A stretch of 42,567 nucleotides of DNA, taken from assembly GCA_035513215.1 (NCBI GenBank), contig DATKCK010000059.1, positions 1 to 42,567 on the forward strand, read 5' to 3'. The notes beneath the pieces were generated by a model. That model made no database searches. It saw only the letters and a list, made by a program, of their open reading frames with translations, and was not told where the DNA came from. Shown in pieces: positions 7,571-16,171 of this stretch; positions within the stretch are counted from its first letter, which is position 1; every line of letters starts with the position of its first letter. Source of the DNA: DATCZB01 sp035513215 (lineage in GTDB: Bacteria > Pseudomonadota > Gammaproteobacteria > Steroidobacterales > Rariloculaceae). The position numbers were made by a program, and so were the translations under genes.

Positions 7571-8311
7571 TCAGCCCTGCGCGTCGATGCGCTCGCCCGT
7601 CACGCCGCGGCCGGCCCGGCCGAGAAGCCACAGGTAGGGCGTCACGACGTCTTCGGGCGCCGGCAGCGTGGCCGGGTCCTCGGCCGGATAGGCCCGGCGC
7701 CGCATCTCGGTGCGCGTGCCGCCCGGATTGATCAGGTTGCAGCGAATGCCGGCCGACCCGGTCTCGGCCGCGATGATCTGCGCGAGTCCCTCGGTGCCGA
7801 ACTTCGAGACCGAGTAGGCGCCCCAGAAGGCGCGTCCGTGGTTGCCGACGCCGCTCGTCGTGAACACGATCGAGGCGTCGCCGGATGCGCGCAGCAGCGG
7901 GAGCAGACAGCGGGTCAGAATGAAAGGCGCCGTCAGGTTGATGTGCAGAACGCGTTGCCAGAGCCCGATGTCGTAATCCTCGATCGCGGCCAGGTCGCCG
8001 AGGATGCCGGCGTTGTGCAGCAGGCCGTCGAGCCGGCCGTAGCGGTCCTCGATGGCCGTGGTGAGCTGCTGGTAGGCCTCGCCCTGGGCTCGCTCGAAGT
8101 CGAGCTCGGCGACCGACGGTTCCGGGCCCAACGCCTTGAGCTCGTGATAAAGCGCATCGAGCGCCGCCGCGCGCCGGCCGTGCAGGATGACGGTGGCTTC
8201 GAGCCGGACGAGGGCCGTCGCGACAGCCTTGCCGATGCCGCGGGTCGCTCCGGTGACGAGGATGACGCGGTCCCGAAAGTCATCCGCCGTCGGCTCGTAG
8301 GTCACAGCCAT
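7571..8311 (-). CDS. yciK: YciK family SDR oxidoreductase
   Basis: A classical short-chain dehydrogenase of 246 residues. It shows the cofactor motif TGATRGIGKA (about residues 20-29), the HNAG motif, TSGVGNHGRAFWGAYSVSK with catalytic Ser, Tyr and Lys, and NPGGTRTEMR. The GRAFWGAYSVSKF block and the ending YLWLLG...GERIDAQ are typical of YciK, whose substrate is not established. The start overlaps the stop of rmuC by one base, so the gene ends the ubiG-gph-rmuC-yciK operon. Confidence 0.9.
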   Translation of the reverse strand: MAVTYEPTADDFRDRVILVTGATRGIGKAVATALVRLEATVILHGRRAAALDALYHELKALGPEPSVAELDFERAQGEAYQQLTTAIEDRYGRLDGLLHNAGILGDLAAIEDYDIGLWQRVLHINLTAPFILTRCLLPLLRASGDASIVFTTSGVGNHGRAFWGAYSVSKFGTEGLAQIIAAETGSAGIRCNLINPGGTRTEMRRRAYPAEDPATLPAPEDVVTPYLWLLGRAGRGVTGERIDAQG

Positions 8312-9654
8312 CAGGCGCGCCTTTCCTCGGGCTCGTCGTTGGCAGGCGCGTCGTCGTCGGCTGGCGCTGCATCGTCGCTTGACGCCCCGTTGCCCGCTGG
8401 CGCCGTCTCGCCGGCTGGCGCGGTCTCTTTCGGCACGGGCGCGTCGTCGGTTTCCTGCTGCGCTTCGCGCACGGCCGTCTCGATCGCGCCCGCGACCGGT
8501 ATCTCCTTCTTCGGCTGCACGCCGAGCTCCTTGAACCGCCGCGCGCTCGGCAGGACCATGCGCTCGAGCGAGCCGACGCTACGGTTGTAGGCGCGGACGG
8601 CCGCATCGAGCGTCTTGCCCATGTCCGTCACGTGGCCCGTGAATGTCGCGACGCGCTCGTAGAGCTCGACCGCGAGGCGGCGGATCTCGACGGCATTCTC
8701 GGTCAGCGCGACCTGCTGCCAGCCGTAGGCGACGGCCTTGAGCAGGGCGACGAGACTCGTCGGTGTCGCGAGAATGATGTTCTGGCGCAGCGCGCTGTCG
8801 AGCAGATCGGGTTTCTCGGCCAGCGCGGCCGAGAGGAACTGGTCGCCCGGAATGAACAGGATGACGAACTCGGGGCTGGCCTCGAACTGGTTCCAGTAGG
8901 CTTTTGCCGCGAGCTCGCGCACGCGGCCGGCGACGACATTGGCGTGCCGCGCGAGCGCCGCCTTGCGGGCCGTCTCGTTTTCGGCCTCGGTCGCCTCGAG
9001 ATAGGCGTCGAGCGGCGTCTTGACGTCGACAACGAGCTGGCGGCCCTCGGGCAGGTTGATGATCATGTCGGGCCTGATCGCGCCCGTGTCGGTCAAGGTG
9101 TGGCTCTGGGTCACGAAATCGCAGTGCTGCTGCATGCCGGCGAGCTCGACGAGCCGTTGTAGCGTGATCTCGCCCCACTGGCCCCGCACCTCGGGTCGGC
9201 GCAGCGCCTTGACGAGATTGCGCGTCTCGTCGGACAGCGCCTTCTGAGCGGCGCCGACGGCCTCGAGCTGGCTCTTGATGCTGCCGTGAGATTCGCGGCG
9301 GGACTTCTCGAGCTCGTGGAGCTGCTGCTCGGTCCGCTGCATCGTCTCGCGGATCGGCCGGAGCAGGTTCTCGATGGCCTGTTCCCGCGCCGCCAGCTCG
9401 CCCCTGGCTTTCTCGTGGTGGGTGCCGAGGTTCTCCCTGGCGAGCTTCAGGAACGTCTCGCTGTGGCTCCGGAATTGAGCCTGAGCGAGCTGATCGAAGG
9501 TCCGCCCGAGGCGCTCGGCGGCGAGATTGAAGACCGCCTCGCGCTCGTGCCTGAGCCGCAAGAACCAGGCCGCCGCCGCCGCGAGGCCGAGCGCGAGGCC
9601 GAGCACGGCGCCGGCGGCGACGAGCCACCAGTCGGCAGCATCGAGCGGCGGCAT
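8311..9654 (-). CDS. rmuC: DNA recombination protein RmuC
   Basis: A 447-residue protein with an N-terminal membrane helix (WLVAAGAVLGLALGLAAAAAW) and then a long coiled coil (about 40-170). The RmuC domain begins at GQWGEITLQRLVE and contains RPDMIINLPEGRQLVVDVKTPLDAYLEA, a PD-(D/E)xK-like nuclease core, and FVILFIPGDQFL. RmuC limits inversions at short inverted repeats. The C-terminal 60 residues are rich in Ala, Pro, Asp and Glu and low in complexity. The gene overlaps gph and yciK by one base each. Confidence 0.93.
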   Translation of the reverse strand: MPPLDAADWWLVAAGAVLGLALGLAAAAAWFLRLRHEREAVFNLAAERLGRTFDQLAQAQFRSHSETFLKLARENLGTHHEKARGELAAREQAIENLLRPIRETMQRTEQQLHELEKSRRESHGSIKSQLEAVGAAQKALSDETRNLVKALRRPEVRGQWGEITLQRLVELAGMQQHCDFVTQSHTLTDTGAIRPDMIINLPEGRQLVVDVKTPLDAYLEATEAENETARKAALARHANVVAGRVRELAAKAYWNQFEASPEFVILFIPGDQFLSAALAEKPDLLDSALRQNIILATPTSLVALLKAVAYGWQQVALTENAVEIRRLAVELYERVATFTGHVTDMGKTLDAAVRAYNRSVGSLERMVLPSARRFKELGVQPKKEIPVAGAIETAVREAQQETDDAPVPKETAPAGETAPAGNGASSDDAAPADDDAPANDEPEERRA

Positions 9655-10325
9655 CAGCGGTTGCCTGTCATCGCGAGCAGCATGGGTTCGATTTTACGCG
9701 GATGGTCGACGAGGGCATCGGCCTGCCACGAGGCGATGGCCTCGCTGGGCCGTATATAGCCGTAGGTCGTGACGACGGTTCGCATCCCGGCTGCGCGGCC
9801 GGCGATGACGTCGCGCTCGGCATCGCCGATATAGATGCAGCTTGCCGGATCGACATCGAGCTGGCGCGCCGCGAGCGAGAGCGGGGCCGGATCGGGCTTG
9901 CGCTGCGGCAGCGTGTCGCCGCTGACGACGACTTCGGCGCTCGGGAGAACGCCGAGGACGGCGAGCAGCGGCTCGGTCAGCGCGGCCGGCTTGTTCGTGA
10001 CGACGCCCCAGCGGGCGCCAAGCCTCGAACAAACGGAAAGAATAGTCTCTAACTCTATGAAAAGACGTGAATGACCGTGTCCGCGTTCGATGTAAAGGTC
10101 GAGAAAGCGCTGCCGCAGATCCTCGTCGACCGGCATGCCCGGCGCGAGGCCGAAACCGAGCCGAATCAGGCCGACGGCCCCGTGCGAGACGGTGTTGCGC
10201 GCGATCGCGTACGGCATCGGCGCGCGCCCCCTCTCGGCGAGCAGGCGGTTCAGGACGCCGACGAGATCGGGCGCCGTGTCGGCGAGCGTCCCATCGAGAT
10301 CGAACAGCAGGCCGATCCGGCTCAA
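9654..10325 (-). CDS. gph: phosphoglycolate phosphatase (HAD family)
   Basis: The start is TTG 10325, which overlaps the ubiG stop as TTGA; this gives 223 residues, the usual Gph size. The longer open frame to 10595 is antisense-like material inside ubiG. The HAD motifs are clear: I, LLFDLDGTLADT (residues 4-15); II, GVVTNKP; III/IV, RKPDPAPL and YIGDAERDVIAGRAAGM. Gph removes 2-phosphoglycolate formed by DNA repair, and the ubiG-gph pairing is common in gammaproteobacteria. One short segment (10022-10075, encoding HSRLFIELETILSVCS) uses AT-rich codons unlike the rest. Confidence 0.9.
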   Translation of the reverse strand: MSRIGLLFDLDGTLADTAPDLVGVLNRLLAERGRAPMPYAIARNTVSHGAVGLIRLGFGLAPGMPVDEDLRQRFLDLYIERGHGHSRLFIELETILSVCSRLGARWGVVTNKPAALTEPLLAVLGVLPSAEVVVSGDTLPQRKPDPAPLSLAARQLDVDPASCIYIGDAERDVIAGRAAGMRTVVTTYGYIRPSEAIASWQADALVDHPRKIEPMLLAMTGNR

Positions 10326-11047
10326 GCGGGTACCGGGCGCCGGGCGCTCAGGAAGTAGTTGACGCTGACGCCGTCGCCGAACCAATAGGACCGCGTCAGG
10401 GGGTTGTAGTGCAGGCCCGTCAGGTCCAGGACGTCGAGCCCGGCCTTGCGCGCCGCTCGGGCGAGCTCGGACGGCCGGATCAGCTTCAGATACTCGTGCG
10501 TGCCACGCGGCAGAAGCCCGAGGACGTGCTCGGCTCCAACGATGGCAAGCAGGAAACTCCTGAGATTGCGGTTGATCGTCGAGAAGAAGACGCAACCGCC
10601 CGGTCGAACGGCGCGCGCGCAGGCGGCGACGATCGCGCCGGGATCGGGCACGTGCTCGAGCAGCTCGAGGCAGGTCACGACATCGTAGGCGTCGGGTTCC
10701 GCCGCGGCGACGGCTTCAGCCGACGTGACGCGATAGTCGATCGCAAGCCCTGCGTCTTTCGCGTGCGCCCGGGCGACGTCGATGCCGTCGCCGGCGAGAT
10801 CGATGCCGACCACGCGGGCGCCGCGCCTGGCGAGCGCCTCGGACAGAATGCCGCCGCCGCAGCCGACGTCGAGCACGCGCGCGCCGTCGAGCGTGGCTCG
10901 GGCCGCGATGTAATCGGTGCGCAGCGGATTGATGGCATGCAGTGTCGCGAGCGGTCCGGACTCGTCCCACCAGCGTGACGCAAGCCGGCTGAATTTTGCG
11001 AGCTCCGCGGGTTCTGCGTTGCCGCTTTCGATCGCTTCGGTGGTCAT
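10322..11047 (-). CDS. ubiG: UbiG, ubiquinone biosynthesis O-methyltransferase
   Basis: A 241-residue SAM-dependent methyltransferase. The opening KFSRLASRWWDESGPLATLHAINPLR is diagnostic of UbiG, and VLDVGCGGGILSEALARRGARVVGIDLA forms the SAM-binding motif I. GVHYNPL-like LTGLHYNPLTRSYWF closes the protein. UbiG carries out both O-methylations in ubiquinone synthesis, so the organism should use ubiquinone. The gene is divergent from gyrA, with 258 bases between the starts. Confidence 0.95.
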   Translation of the reverse strand: MTTEAIESGNAEPAELAKFSRLASRWWDESGPLATLHAINPLRTDYIAARATLDGARVLDVGCGGGILSEALARRGARVVGIDLAGDGIDVARAHAKDAGLAIDYRVTSAEAVAAAEPDAYDVVTCLELLEHVPDPGAIVAACARAVRPGGCVFFSTINRNLRSFLLAIVGAEHVLGLLPRGTHEYLKLIRPSELARAARKAGLDVLDLTGLHYNPLTRSYWFGDGVSVNYFLSARRPVPA

Positions 11048-11105
11048 CGTGCCGGTCCTTCAATCCGCGGCGAATCGAGGCGGAAAAACACCGCCCGAAG
11101 CCCTG

Positions 11106-11141
11106 AGTATAAGGGCTTGGCATGCCGTCCTGTGCTAGAAT
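11106..11141. promoter_or_regulatory. divergent promoter elements between ubiG and gyrA
   Basis: On the plus strand an extended -10 (TGCTAGAAT, 11133-11141) faces gyrA; the TTGGCA at 11117 is too close to act as its -35. On the minus strand TATACT (11111-11106) faces ubiG. The gyrA transcript would have a leader of about 160 bases, and no clear Shine-Dalgarno sequence precedes its ATG. The rest of the 11048-11305 interval shows no gene. Confidence 0.4.
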
Positions 11142-11305
11142 CGGAAGCCACGTTTTTGGTGTCTGGAACTTTGTATCGGGTGCTTTCGCAAGCGTGCCCG
11201 AGACCGCCGCTGAGACCCTCTGAACCGCCACCACATTTAGCGACAGGGCCGCTCGTTTCGGCGCATCGGCAGCCGGAATGGCGTGCCCTGATCCAGTTGT
11301 TTTAA

Positions 11306-13861
11306 ATGGTAGAAGCCGCCAAGGAAATCTTCCCGGTCAATCTCGAAGACGAGATGCGCCAGTCGTATCTCGACTACGCGATGAGCGTCATCGTCGGCCG
11401 GGCGCTGCCGGACGTCCGCGACGGACTCAAGCCCGTCCACCGGCGCGTGCTCTACGCCATGCGCGAGCTCGGCAACGACTACAACAAGCCATACAAGAAG
11501 TCCGCCCGCGTGGTCGGCGACGTGATCGGCAAATACCACCCGCACGGTGACGTCGCCGTCTACGACACGATCGTCCGGATGGCGCAGTCGTTCTCGATGC
11601 GCTACGTGCTCGTCGACGGGCAGGGCAATTTCGGCTCGGTCGACGGCGATGCGCCGGCCGCGATGCGCTACACCGAGGTCCGCATGGCGCGGATCGCACA
11701 GGAGCTGCTCGCCGACATCGACAAGGAAACGGTCGATTTCGTCCCAAACTACGACGAGTCCGAGAACGAGCCCACCGTCCTGCCGACGCGCGTGCCGAAC
11801 CTGCTCGTCAACGGCTCCGCCGGCATCGCCGTCGGCATGGCAACGAACATCCCGCCGCACAACCTCGGCGAGGTCATCGACGCGTGCCTCGCGCTCCTCG
11901 ACGACCCGGGCGTCAGCCTGCTCAAGCTGCTCGAGATCATTCCGGGGCCCGATTTTCCGACGGCGGGCATCATTCAGGGCATCCAGGGCATTCAGAGCGC
12001 CTATGCGACCGGGCGCGGGCGGATCTATGTCCGGGCCAGGACACATATCGAGGCGATCGACGGCAAGGGCCGCGACGCCATCATCGTCACCGAGCTGCCG
12101 TATCAGGTCAACAAGGCCAGGCTGATCGAGAAGATCGCCGAGCTCGTCCGCGAGAAACGCATCGAGGGCATCACCGAGCTTCGCGACGAGTCGGACAAGG
12201 ACGGCATGCGCATCGTCATCGAGCTCAGGCGCGGCGAGCTCACCGAAGTCGTCCTCAACAACCTCTACAAACAGACGCCGCTTCAGAGCGTTTTCGGCAT
12301 CAACATCGTCGGCCTCGTCGACGGCCAGCCCCGACTCCTGCCGCTCAAAGAATTGCTCGAGACGTTCCTCCGGCACCGGCGCGAGGTCGTGACCCGGCGC
12401 ACGCTGTACGAGCTGCGCAAGGCCAGGGAGCGCGCCCACGTGCTCGAAGGCCAGATGGTCGCGCTCGCGAACATCGATGCCGTCATCGACCTGATCAAGC
12501 GGTCGCCGTCGCCGGCCGAGGCCAAGGCGGCGCTTTGCGAGCGCGACTGGGAGCCGGGCCCGGTCGTCGCGCTGCTCGAGCGGGCGGGCGGCGAGGCGAC
12601 ACGGCCCGAGGATCTCGGTGAGATTTGCGGGCTCAGGGAATCGGGCTACCGGCTGTCGTCGATCCAGGCCCAGGCGATTCTCGATCTGCGCCTGCACCGA
12701 TTGACCGGACTCGAGCAGGATAAAATATCAGAGGAATACAATAGCTTACTGGATAGTATTAAGGAGTTTCTCGAAATACTGTCCGATCCCGGCAAGCTCG
12801 AGACCGTGATTCGGGCCGAGCTCGCCGAAATTCGCGAGCGCTTCGCCGATCCGAGACGAACGGAGATCGCCGAGGATTCGAGCGAGCTGACGATCGAGGA
12901 TCTGATCCCCGAAGCCTCGCTGGTCGTGACGCTCTCGCATGCCGGCTATGCAAAGGCGCAGCCCGCGGCCGATTACCAGGCTCAGCGTCGCGGCGGACGC
13001 GGACGCGCCGCGACGCGGACGCGCGACGCGGACTTCATCGACAAGCTCTTCGTCGCCGACTCGCACGACAACCTGCTGTGCTTCTCGACCTACGGCAAGG
13101 TTTACTGGCTCAAAGTCTACCAGCTGCCGCAGGCCAGTTTCGGCTCGCGCGGCCGGCCGATCATCAATCTGCTGCCGCTGGCCGAGGACGAGCGCATCAC
13201 GGCCGTGCTGCCGGTCAAGGAGTACGAGGAGGGCTGGTTCGTCGTGTTCGCCACGTCGCGCGGCACGGTCAAGCGCACGCCGCTGTCGGCTTTCTCGAGG
13301 CCGCGGACGAGCGGCATCATCGCGATCGAGCTTCGCGGGGACGACCGGCTCGTTGGCGTCAGGATCGCGCAGGAGAACGAGGACCTCATGCTCGTCGCCT
13401 CCAACGGCAAGGCGATCCGGTTCGCGCAGGCCGACGTCAGGTCCATGGGGCGGACGGCCGCCGGCGTCAGGGGGCTGAAGCTCGCCAGGCCCGAGGACAG
13501 GGTGATCGCGCTGATCATCGTGCGCGAAGGCCCCGTCGTCACCGCGACGCAACACGGCTACGGCAAGCTGACCGATATCGACGAGTTTCCGTGCCAGGGA
13601 CGCGGCGGGCAGGGCGTCATCGCGATCCGCACCACGGAACGCAACGGTGCCGTCGTCGGCGCCCTTCAGGTTGCGCCCGACGACGAGCTGATGCTGATCA
13701 GCCAGGTTGGCACGCTCGTGCGCACGCCCGTGTCCGACATCTCGCTGATGGGCCGCAACACGCAGGGCGTGCGGCTGATCCGGCTCGACGAAGGCGACCG
13801 CCTCGTCGGGATCGAGTGCGTCGAGGGACTCCAGGAAGACGATTCGACGCCGGCCGAGTGA
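11306..13861 (+). CDS. gyrA: DNA gyrase subunit A
   Basis: An 851-residue GyrA that introduces negative supercoils with GyrB. The breakage-reunion domain carries SYLDYAMSVIVGRALPDVRDGLKPVHRRVLYAM, and the active-site Tyr lies in AAMRYTEVRM. The C-terminal beta-pinwheel starts near residue 535 and includes the GyrA-box-like QRRGGRGR. In the quinolone-determining loop the residue at position 83 is Val (HPHGDVAVYD, codon GTC at 11552-11554), where E. coli has Ser83; Asp87 is kept. A patch at 12719-12779 uses AT-rich codons unlike the rest of the gene. The stop shares one base with the serC start. Confidence 0.97.
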   Translation: MVEAAKEIFPVNLEDEMRQSYLDYAMSVIVGRALPDVRDGLKPVHRRVLYAMRELGNDYNKPYKKSARVVGDVIGKYHPHGDVAVYDTIVRMAQSFSMRYVLVDGQGNFGSVDGDAPAAMRYTEVRMARIAQELLADIDKETVDFVPNYDESENEPTVLPTRVPNLLVNGSAGIAVGMATNIPPHNLGEVIDACLALLDDPGVSLLKLLEIIPGPDFPTAGIIQGIQGIQSAYATGRGRIYVRARTHIEAIDGKGRDAIIVTELPYQVNKARLIEKIAELVREKRIEGITELRDESDKDGMRIVIELRRGELTEVVLNNLYKQTPLQSVFGINIVGLVDGQPRLLPLKELLETFLRHRREVVTRRTLYELRKARERAHVLEGQMVALANIDAVIDLIKRSPSPAEAKAALCERDWEPGPVVALLERAGGEATRPEDLGEICGLRESGYRLSSIQAQAILDLRLHRLTGLEQDKISEEYNSLLDSIKEFLEILSDPGKLETVIRAELAEIRERFADPRRTEIAEDSSELTIEDLIPEASLVVTLSHAGYAKAQPAADYQAQRRGGRGRAATRTRDADFIDKLFVADSHDNLLCFSTYGKVYWLKVYQLPQASFGSRGRPIINLLPLAEDERITAVLPVKEYEEGWFVVFATSRGTVKRTPLSAFSRPRTSGIIAIELRGDDRLVGVRIAQENEDLMLVASNGKAIRFAQADVRSMGRTAAGVRGLKLARPEDRVIALIIVREGPVVTATQHGYGKLTDIDEFPCQGRGGQGVIAIRTTERNGAVVGALQVAPDDELMLISQVGTLVRTPVSDISLMGRNTQGVRLIRLDEGDRLVGIECVEGLQEDDSTPAE

Positions 13862-14955
13862 TGTCCGCCTCCACGCATCGCGTCTTCAATTTCAGCGCGG
13901 GGCCTGCCGTCTTGCCCGAGCCCGTGCTCGAGCGGGCGCAGGCGGAGCTGCTCGACTGGCAGGGCAGCGGCATGTCGGTCATGGAGGTCAGCCACCGCGG
14001 CAAGGACTTCATCGAGCTTGCGGCGCACTCGGAAGCGACGCTGCGCGAGCTCCTCGGCATCTCCGACGACTACCACGTGCTGTTCCTCGCGGGCGGCGCC
14101 ACGCTGCAGTTCGCGTCGGTGCCGCTCAACCTCGCGCCGCCTGGCGCCGCTGTCGACTACGTTCTGACCGGTAGCTGGGGCAGGAAGGCCGTCAGCGAGG
14201 CCGAGCGCTACGTCGACGTCAACATCGCGGCGGACTCTGCGCCTTCCCGCTATACCGAGATCCCGGATCCGGCGGGCTGGCAGGTCACGCGCGATGCGGC
14301 GTATCTGCACTACACGCCGAACGAGACCATCGTCGGCGTCGAGTTTCACTTCGTGCCCGATGTGTCCGATGCGCCGCTGGTCGTCGACATGTCCTCGACC
14401 GTTCTGTCGCGCCCGATCGACGTCGATCGCTTCGGCGTGATCTATGCCGGCGCGCAGAAGAACATCGGCGCCGCCGGGATCGCCGTCGTCATCGTCCGCA
14501 AGGATCTTTGCGGGCACGCGCGCCGCGAGACGCCGGGCGTCATCGACTACGCGACGATGGCCGGAGCCGACTCGATGTGGAACACGCCGCCGACGTTCTC
14601 GTGGTATGTCTCGGCCCTGGTCTTCGACTGGATCAAGGCCGAAGGGGGCTTGCAGGCCATGGCCGAGCGCAATCGCCGCAAGGCCGAGAAGCTCTATGCC
14701 GCGATCGACACGTCGGATTTCTATGCCAATCCCGTCAGGCCCGACTGCCGTTCGTGGATGAACGTGCCGTTCACGCTTGCCGACGAGAGCCTGGACCAGA
14801 CCTTCCTGGCCGAAGCCGACGCGGCCGGGCTCAAGAACCTCAAGGGGCATCGTCTCGTCGGCGGCATGCGGGCGAGCCTCTACAACGCGATGCCGGAGGC
14901 GGGCGTCGACGCGCTCGTCGCGTTCATGGGCGAGTTCGAGCGCCGCCGGGCCTGA
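13861..14955 (+). CDS. serC: phosphoserine aminotransferase
   Basis: A 364-residue class V aminotransferase starting at ATG 13861, one base into the gyrA stop. Visible marks are VFNFSAGPAVLPEPVL, SVMEVSHRGKDF, FLAGGATLQFA, the DMSSTVLSRPIDV segment and the PLP-Lys motif YAGAQKNIGAAG. SNGGMRASLYNA-like VGGMRASLYNAMP follows near the end. It makes phosphoserine from phosphohydroxypyruvate and also serves pyridoxal phosphate synthesis. The gyrA-serC-pheA order is typical of gammaproteobacteria; here serA is inserted after it. Confidence 0.96.
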   Translation: MSASTHRVFNFSAGPAVLPEPVLERAQAELLDWQGSGMSVMEVSHRGKDFIELAAHSEATLRELLGISDDYHVLFLAGGATLQFASVPLNLAPPGAAVDYVLTGSWGRKAVSEAERYVDVNIAADSAPSRYTEIPDPAGWQVTRDAAYLHYTPNETIVGVEFHFVPDVSDAPLVVDMSSTVLSRPIDVDRFGVIYAGAQKNIGAAGIAVVIVRKDLCGHARRETPGVIDYATMAGADSMWNTPPTFSWYVSALVFDWIKAEGGLQAMAERNRRKAEKLYAAIDTSDFYANPVRPDCRSWMNVPFTLADESLDQTFLAEADAAGLKNLKGHRLVGGMRASLYNAMPEAGVDALVAFMGEFERRRA

Positions 14956-14970
14956 AGGTCCACGGATCCA

Positions 14971-16158
14971 ATGCCGGACACCCATTCGATGTTTCGCATC
15001 CAAACGCTGAACGACATTGCGGCGGCCGGGCTCGACCGGTTGCCGAAAGACCGCTACGAGGTCGGCCCCGGGATCGAGTCGCCCGATTCGATCCTGGTTC
15101 GATCGCATTCGATGCACGAGATGACCCTGTCATCGGAACTGCTCGCCGTCGGGCGGGCCGGGGCCGGCGTCAACAACATTCCGGTGGAACGCCTGACCGA
15201 GCGCGGCATCCCGGTGTTCAACGCGCCGGGCGCCAATGCCAATGCCGTCAAGGAGCTCGTCCTGGGGGGGCTTTTTCTCGCGGCCAGGAATCTCGTCGCC
15301 GCGCACGAGTACGTGCGCGGGCTCGAGGAGGAGGGCGAGTCGCTCGAACGTGCCGTCGAGGCCGGCAAGAAGCGCTTCGTCGGTTACGAGCTGCCGGGCC
15401 GGACGCTGGGCGTCATCGGCCTCGGGGCGATCGGCGTCGAGGTCGCCAACGCGGCGCTCGGGCTCGGCATGGACGTCATCGGCTTCGATCCGAAGATAAC
15501 GGTCGAGCGCGCGTGGCAGCTCTCGGCCGCCGTGCAGCAGGCCGTCAGCATCGAAGAGTGCCTGCGCAGCGCCGATTTCCTGACGATTCACGTGCCGCTG
15601 ACCGACGAGACGCGTGGCCTGATCGGCCCGAAGCGGCTCAAGCTCCTGAAGGCGAGCTGCGTACTGCTAAATTTCTCGCGCAGCGACATCGTCGACGAGG
15701 CGGCGCTCGTCGATGCGCTCGACAGCGGCAGGATCGCCACCTACGTGACCGACTTTCCGACGGCGGCATTCAAGCGCCATCCGCGGGCCGTCTGCCTGCC
15801 GCATCTCGGTGCTTCGACGGCCGAGGCCGAGGAGAACAGCGCCATCATGGTCGTCGACAACCTGCGCCAGTATCTGGAGCACGGCAACGTCAGGCATTCG
15901 GTCAATTTCCCGGAGACGATCCTGCCGCGGACCCGGCCCGACCGCGTCGCCATCCCGCACGCCAACATGCCGAACATGGTGGCGCAGATTCTGTCGGCGC
16001 TCGCGGCCGAGGACCTCAATATCGCCGACATGGTCAACCATTCCCGCGGCACGATCAGCTACACGATCGTCGATCTCGACTCCGCGGTCAGCGAGGCCAC
16101 GCTGGCACGAATTCGCTCGATCGATGGCATACTCTCGGCCAGAACCTGTCCGGAATAG
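14971..16158 (+). CDS. serA: D-3-phosphoglycerate dehydrogenase, short form with C-terminal ACT domain
   Basis: A 395-residue D-2-hydroxyacid dehydrogenase that commits 3-phosphoglycerate to serine. It opens with FRIQTLNDIAAAGLDRL and keeps SMHEM and ARAGAGVNNIPV-like segments (here GRAGAGVNNIPVERL). The Rossmann motif is GVIGLGAIGVEVANAALGLGMDV and the catalytic His lies in LPHLGAST. The C-terminal ACT region (about 320-395) includes HANMPNMVAQILS and probably binds serine. This layout and wording recall the 3-PGDH type I know from Firmicutes and Bacteroidetes more than E. coli SerA. Together with serC the first two steps of serine synthesis are adjacent. Confidence 0.93.
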   Translation: MPDTHSMFRIQTLNDIAAAGLDRLPKDRYEVGPGIESPDSILVRSHSMHEMTLSSELLAVGRAGAGVNNIPVERLTERGIPVFNAPGANANAVKELVLGGLFLAARNLVAAHEYVRGLEEEGESLERAVEAGKKRFVGYELPGRTLGVIGLGAIGVEVANAALGLGMDVIGFDPKITVERAWQLSAAVQQAVSIEECLRSADFLTIHVPLTDETRGLIGPKRLKLLKASCVLLNFSRSDIVDEAALVDALDSGRIATYVTDFPTAAFKRHPRAVCLPHLGASTAEAEENSAIMVVDNLRQYLEHGNVRHSVNFPETILPRTRPDRVAIPHANMPNMVAQILSALAAEDLNIADMVNHSRGTISYTIVDLDSAVSEATLARIRSIDGILSARTCPE

Positions 16159-16171
16159 CGAGTGGACCACG

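Noticed and set aside
10326..10595. N-terminal extension of the gph frame to 10595
   Set aside because: It is Arg/Pro-rich and lies over ubiG; TTG 10325 overlaps the ubiG stop and gives the normal length of the phosphatase.
11118..11141. TTGGCA and TAGAAT as a full -35/-10 pair for gyrA
   Set aside because: The 13-base spacing is too short; the extended TGn -10 is the better explanation.
13078..13860. Long N-terminal extension of the serC frame inside gyrA
   Set aside because: The extension is Arg/Gly-rich shadow sequence; ATG 13861 begins a normal phosphoserine aminotransferase.
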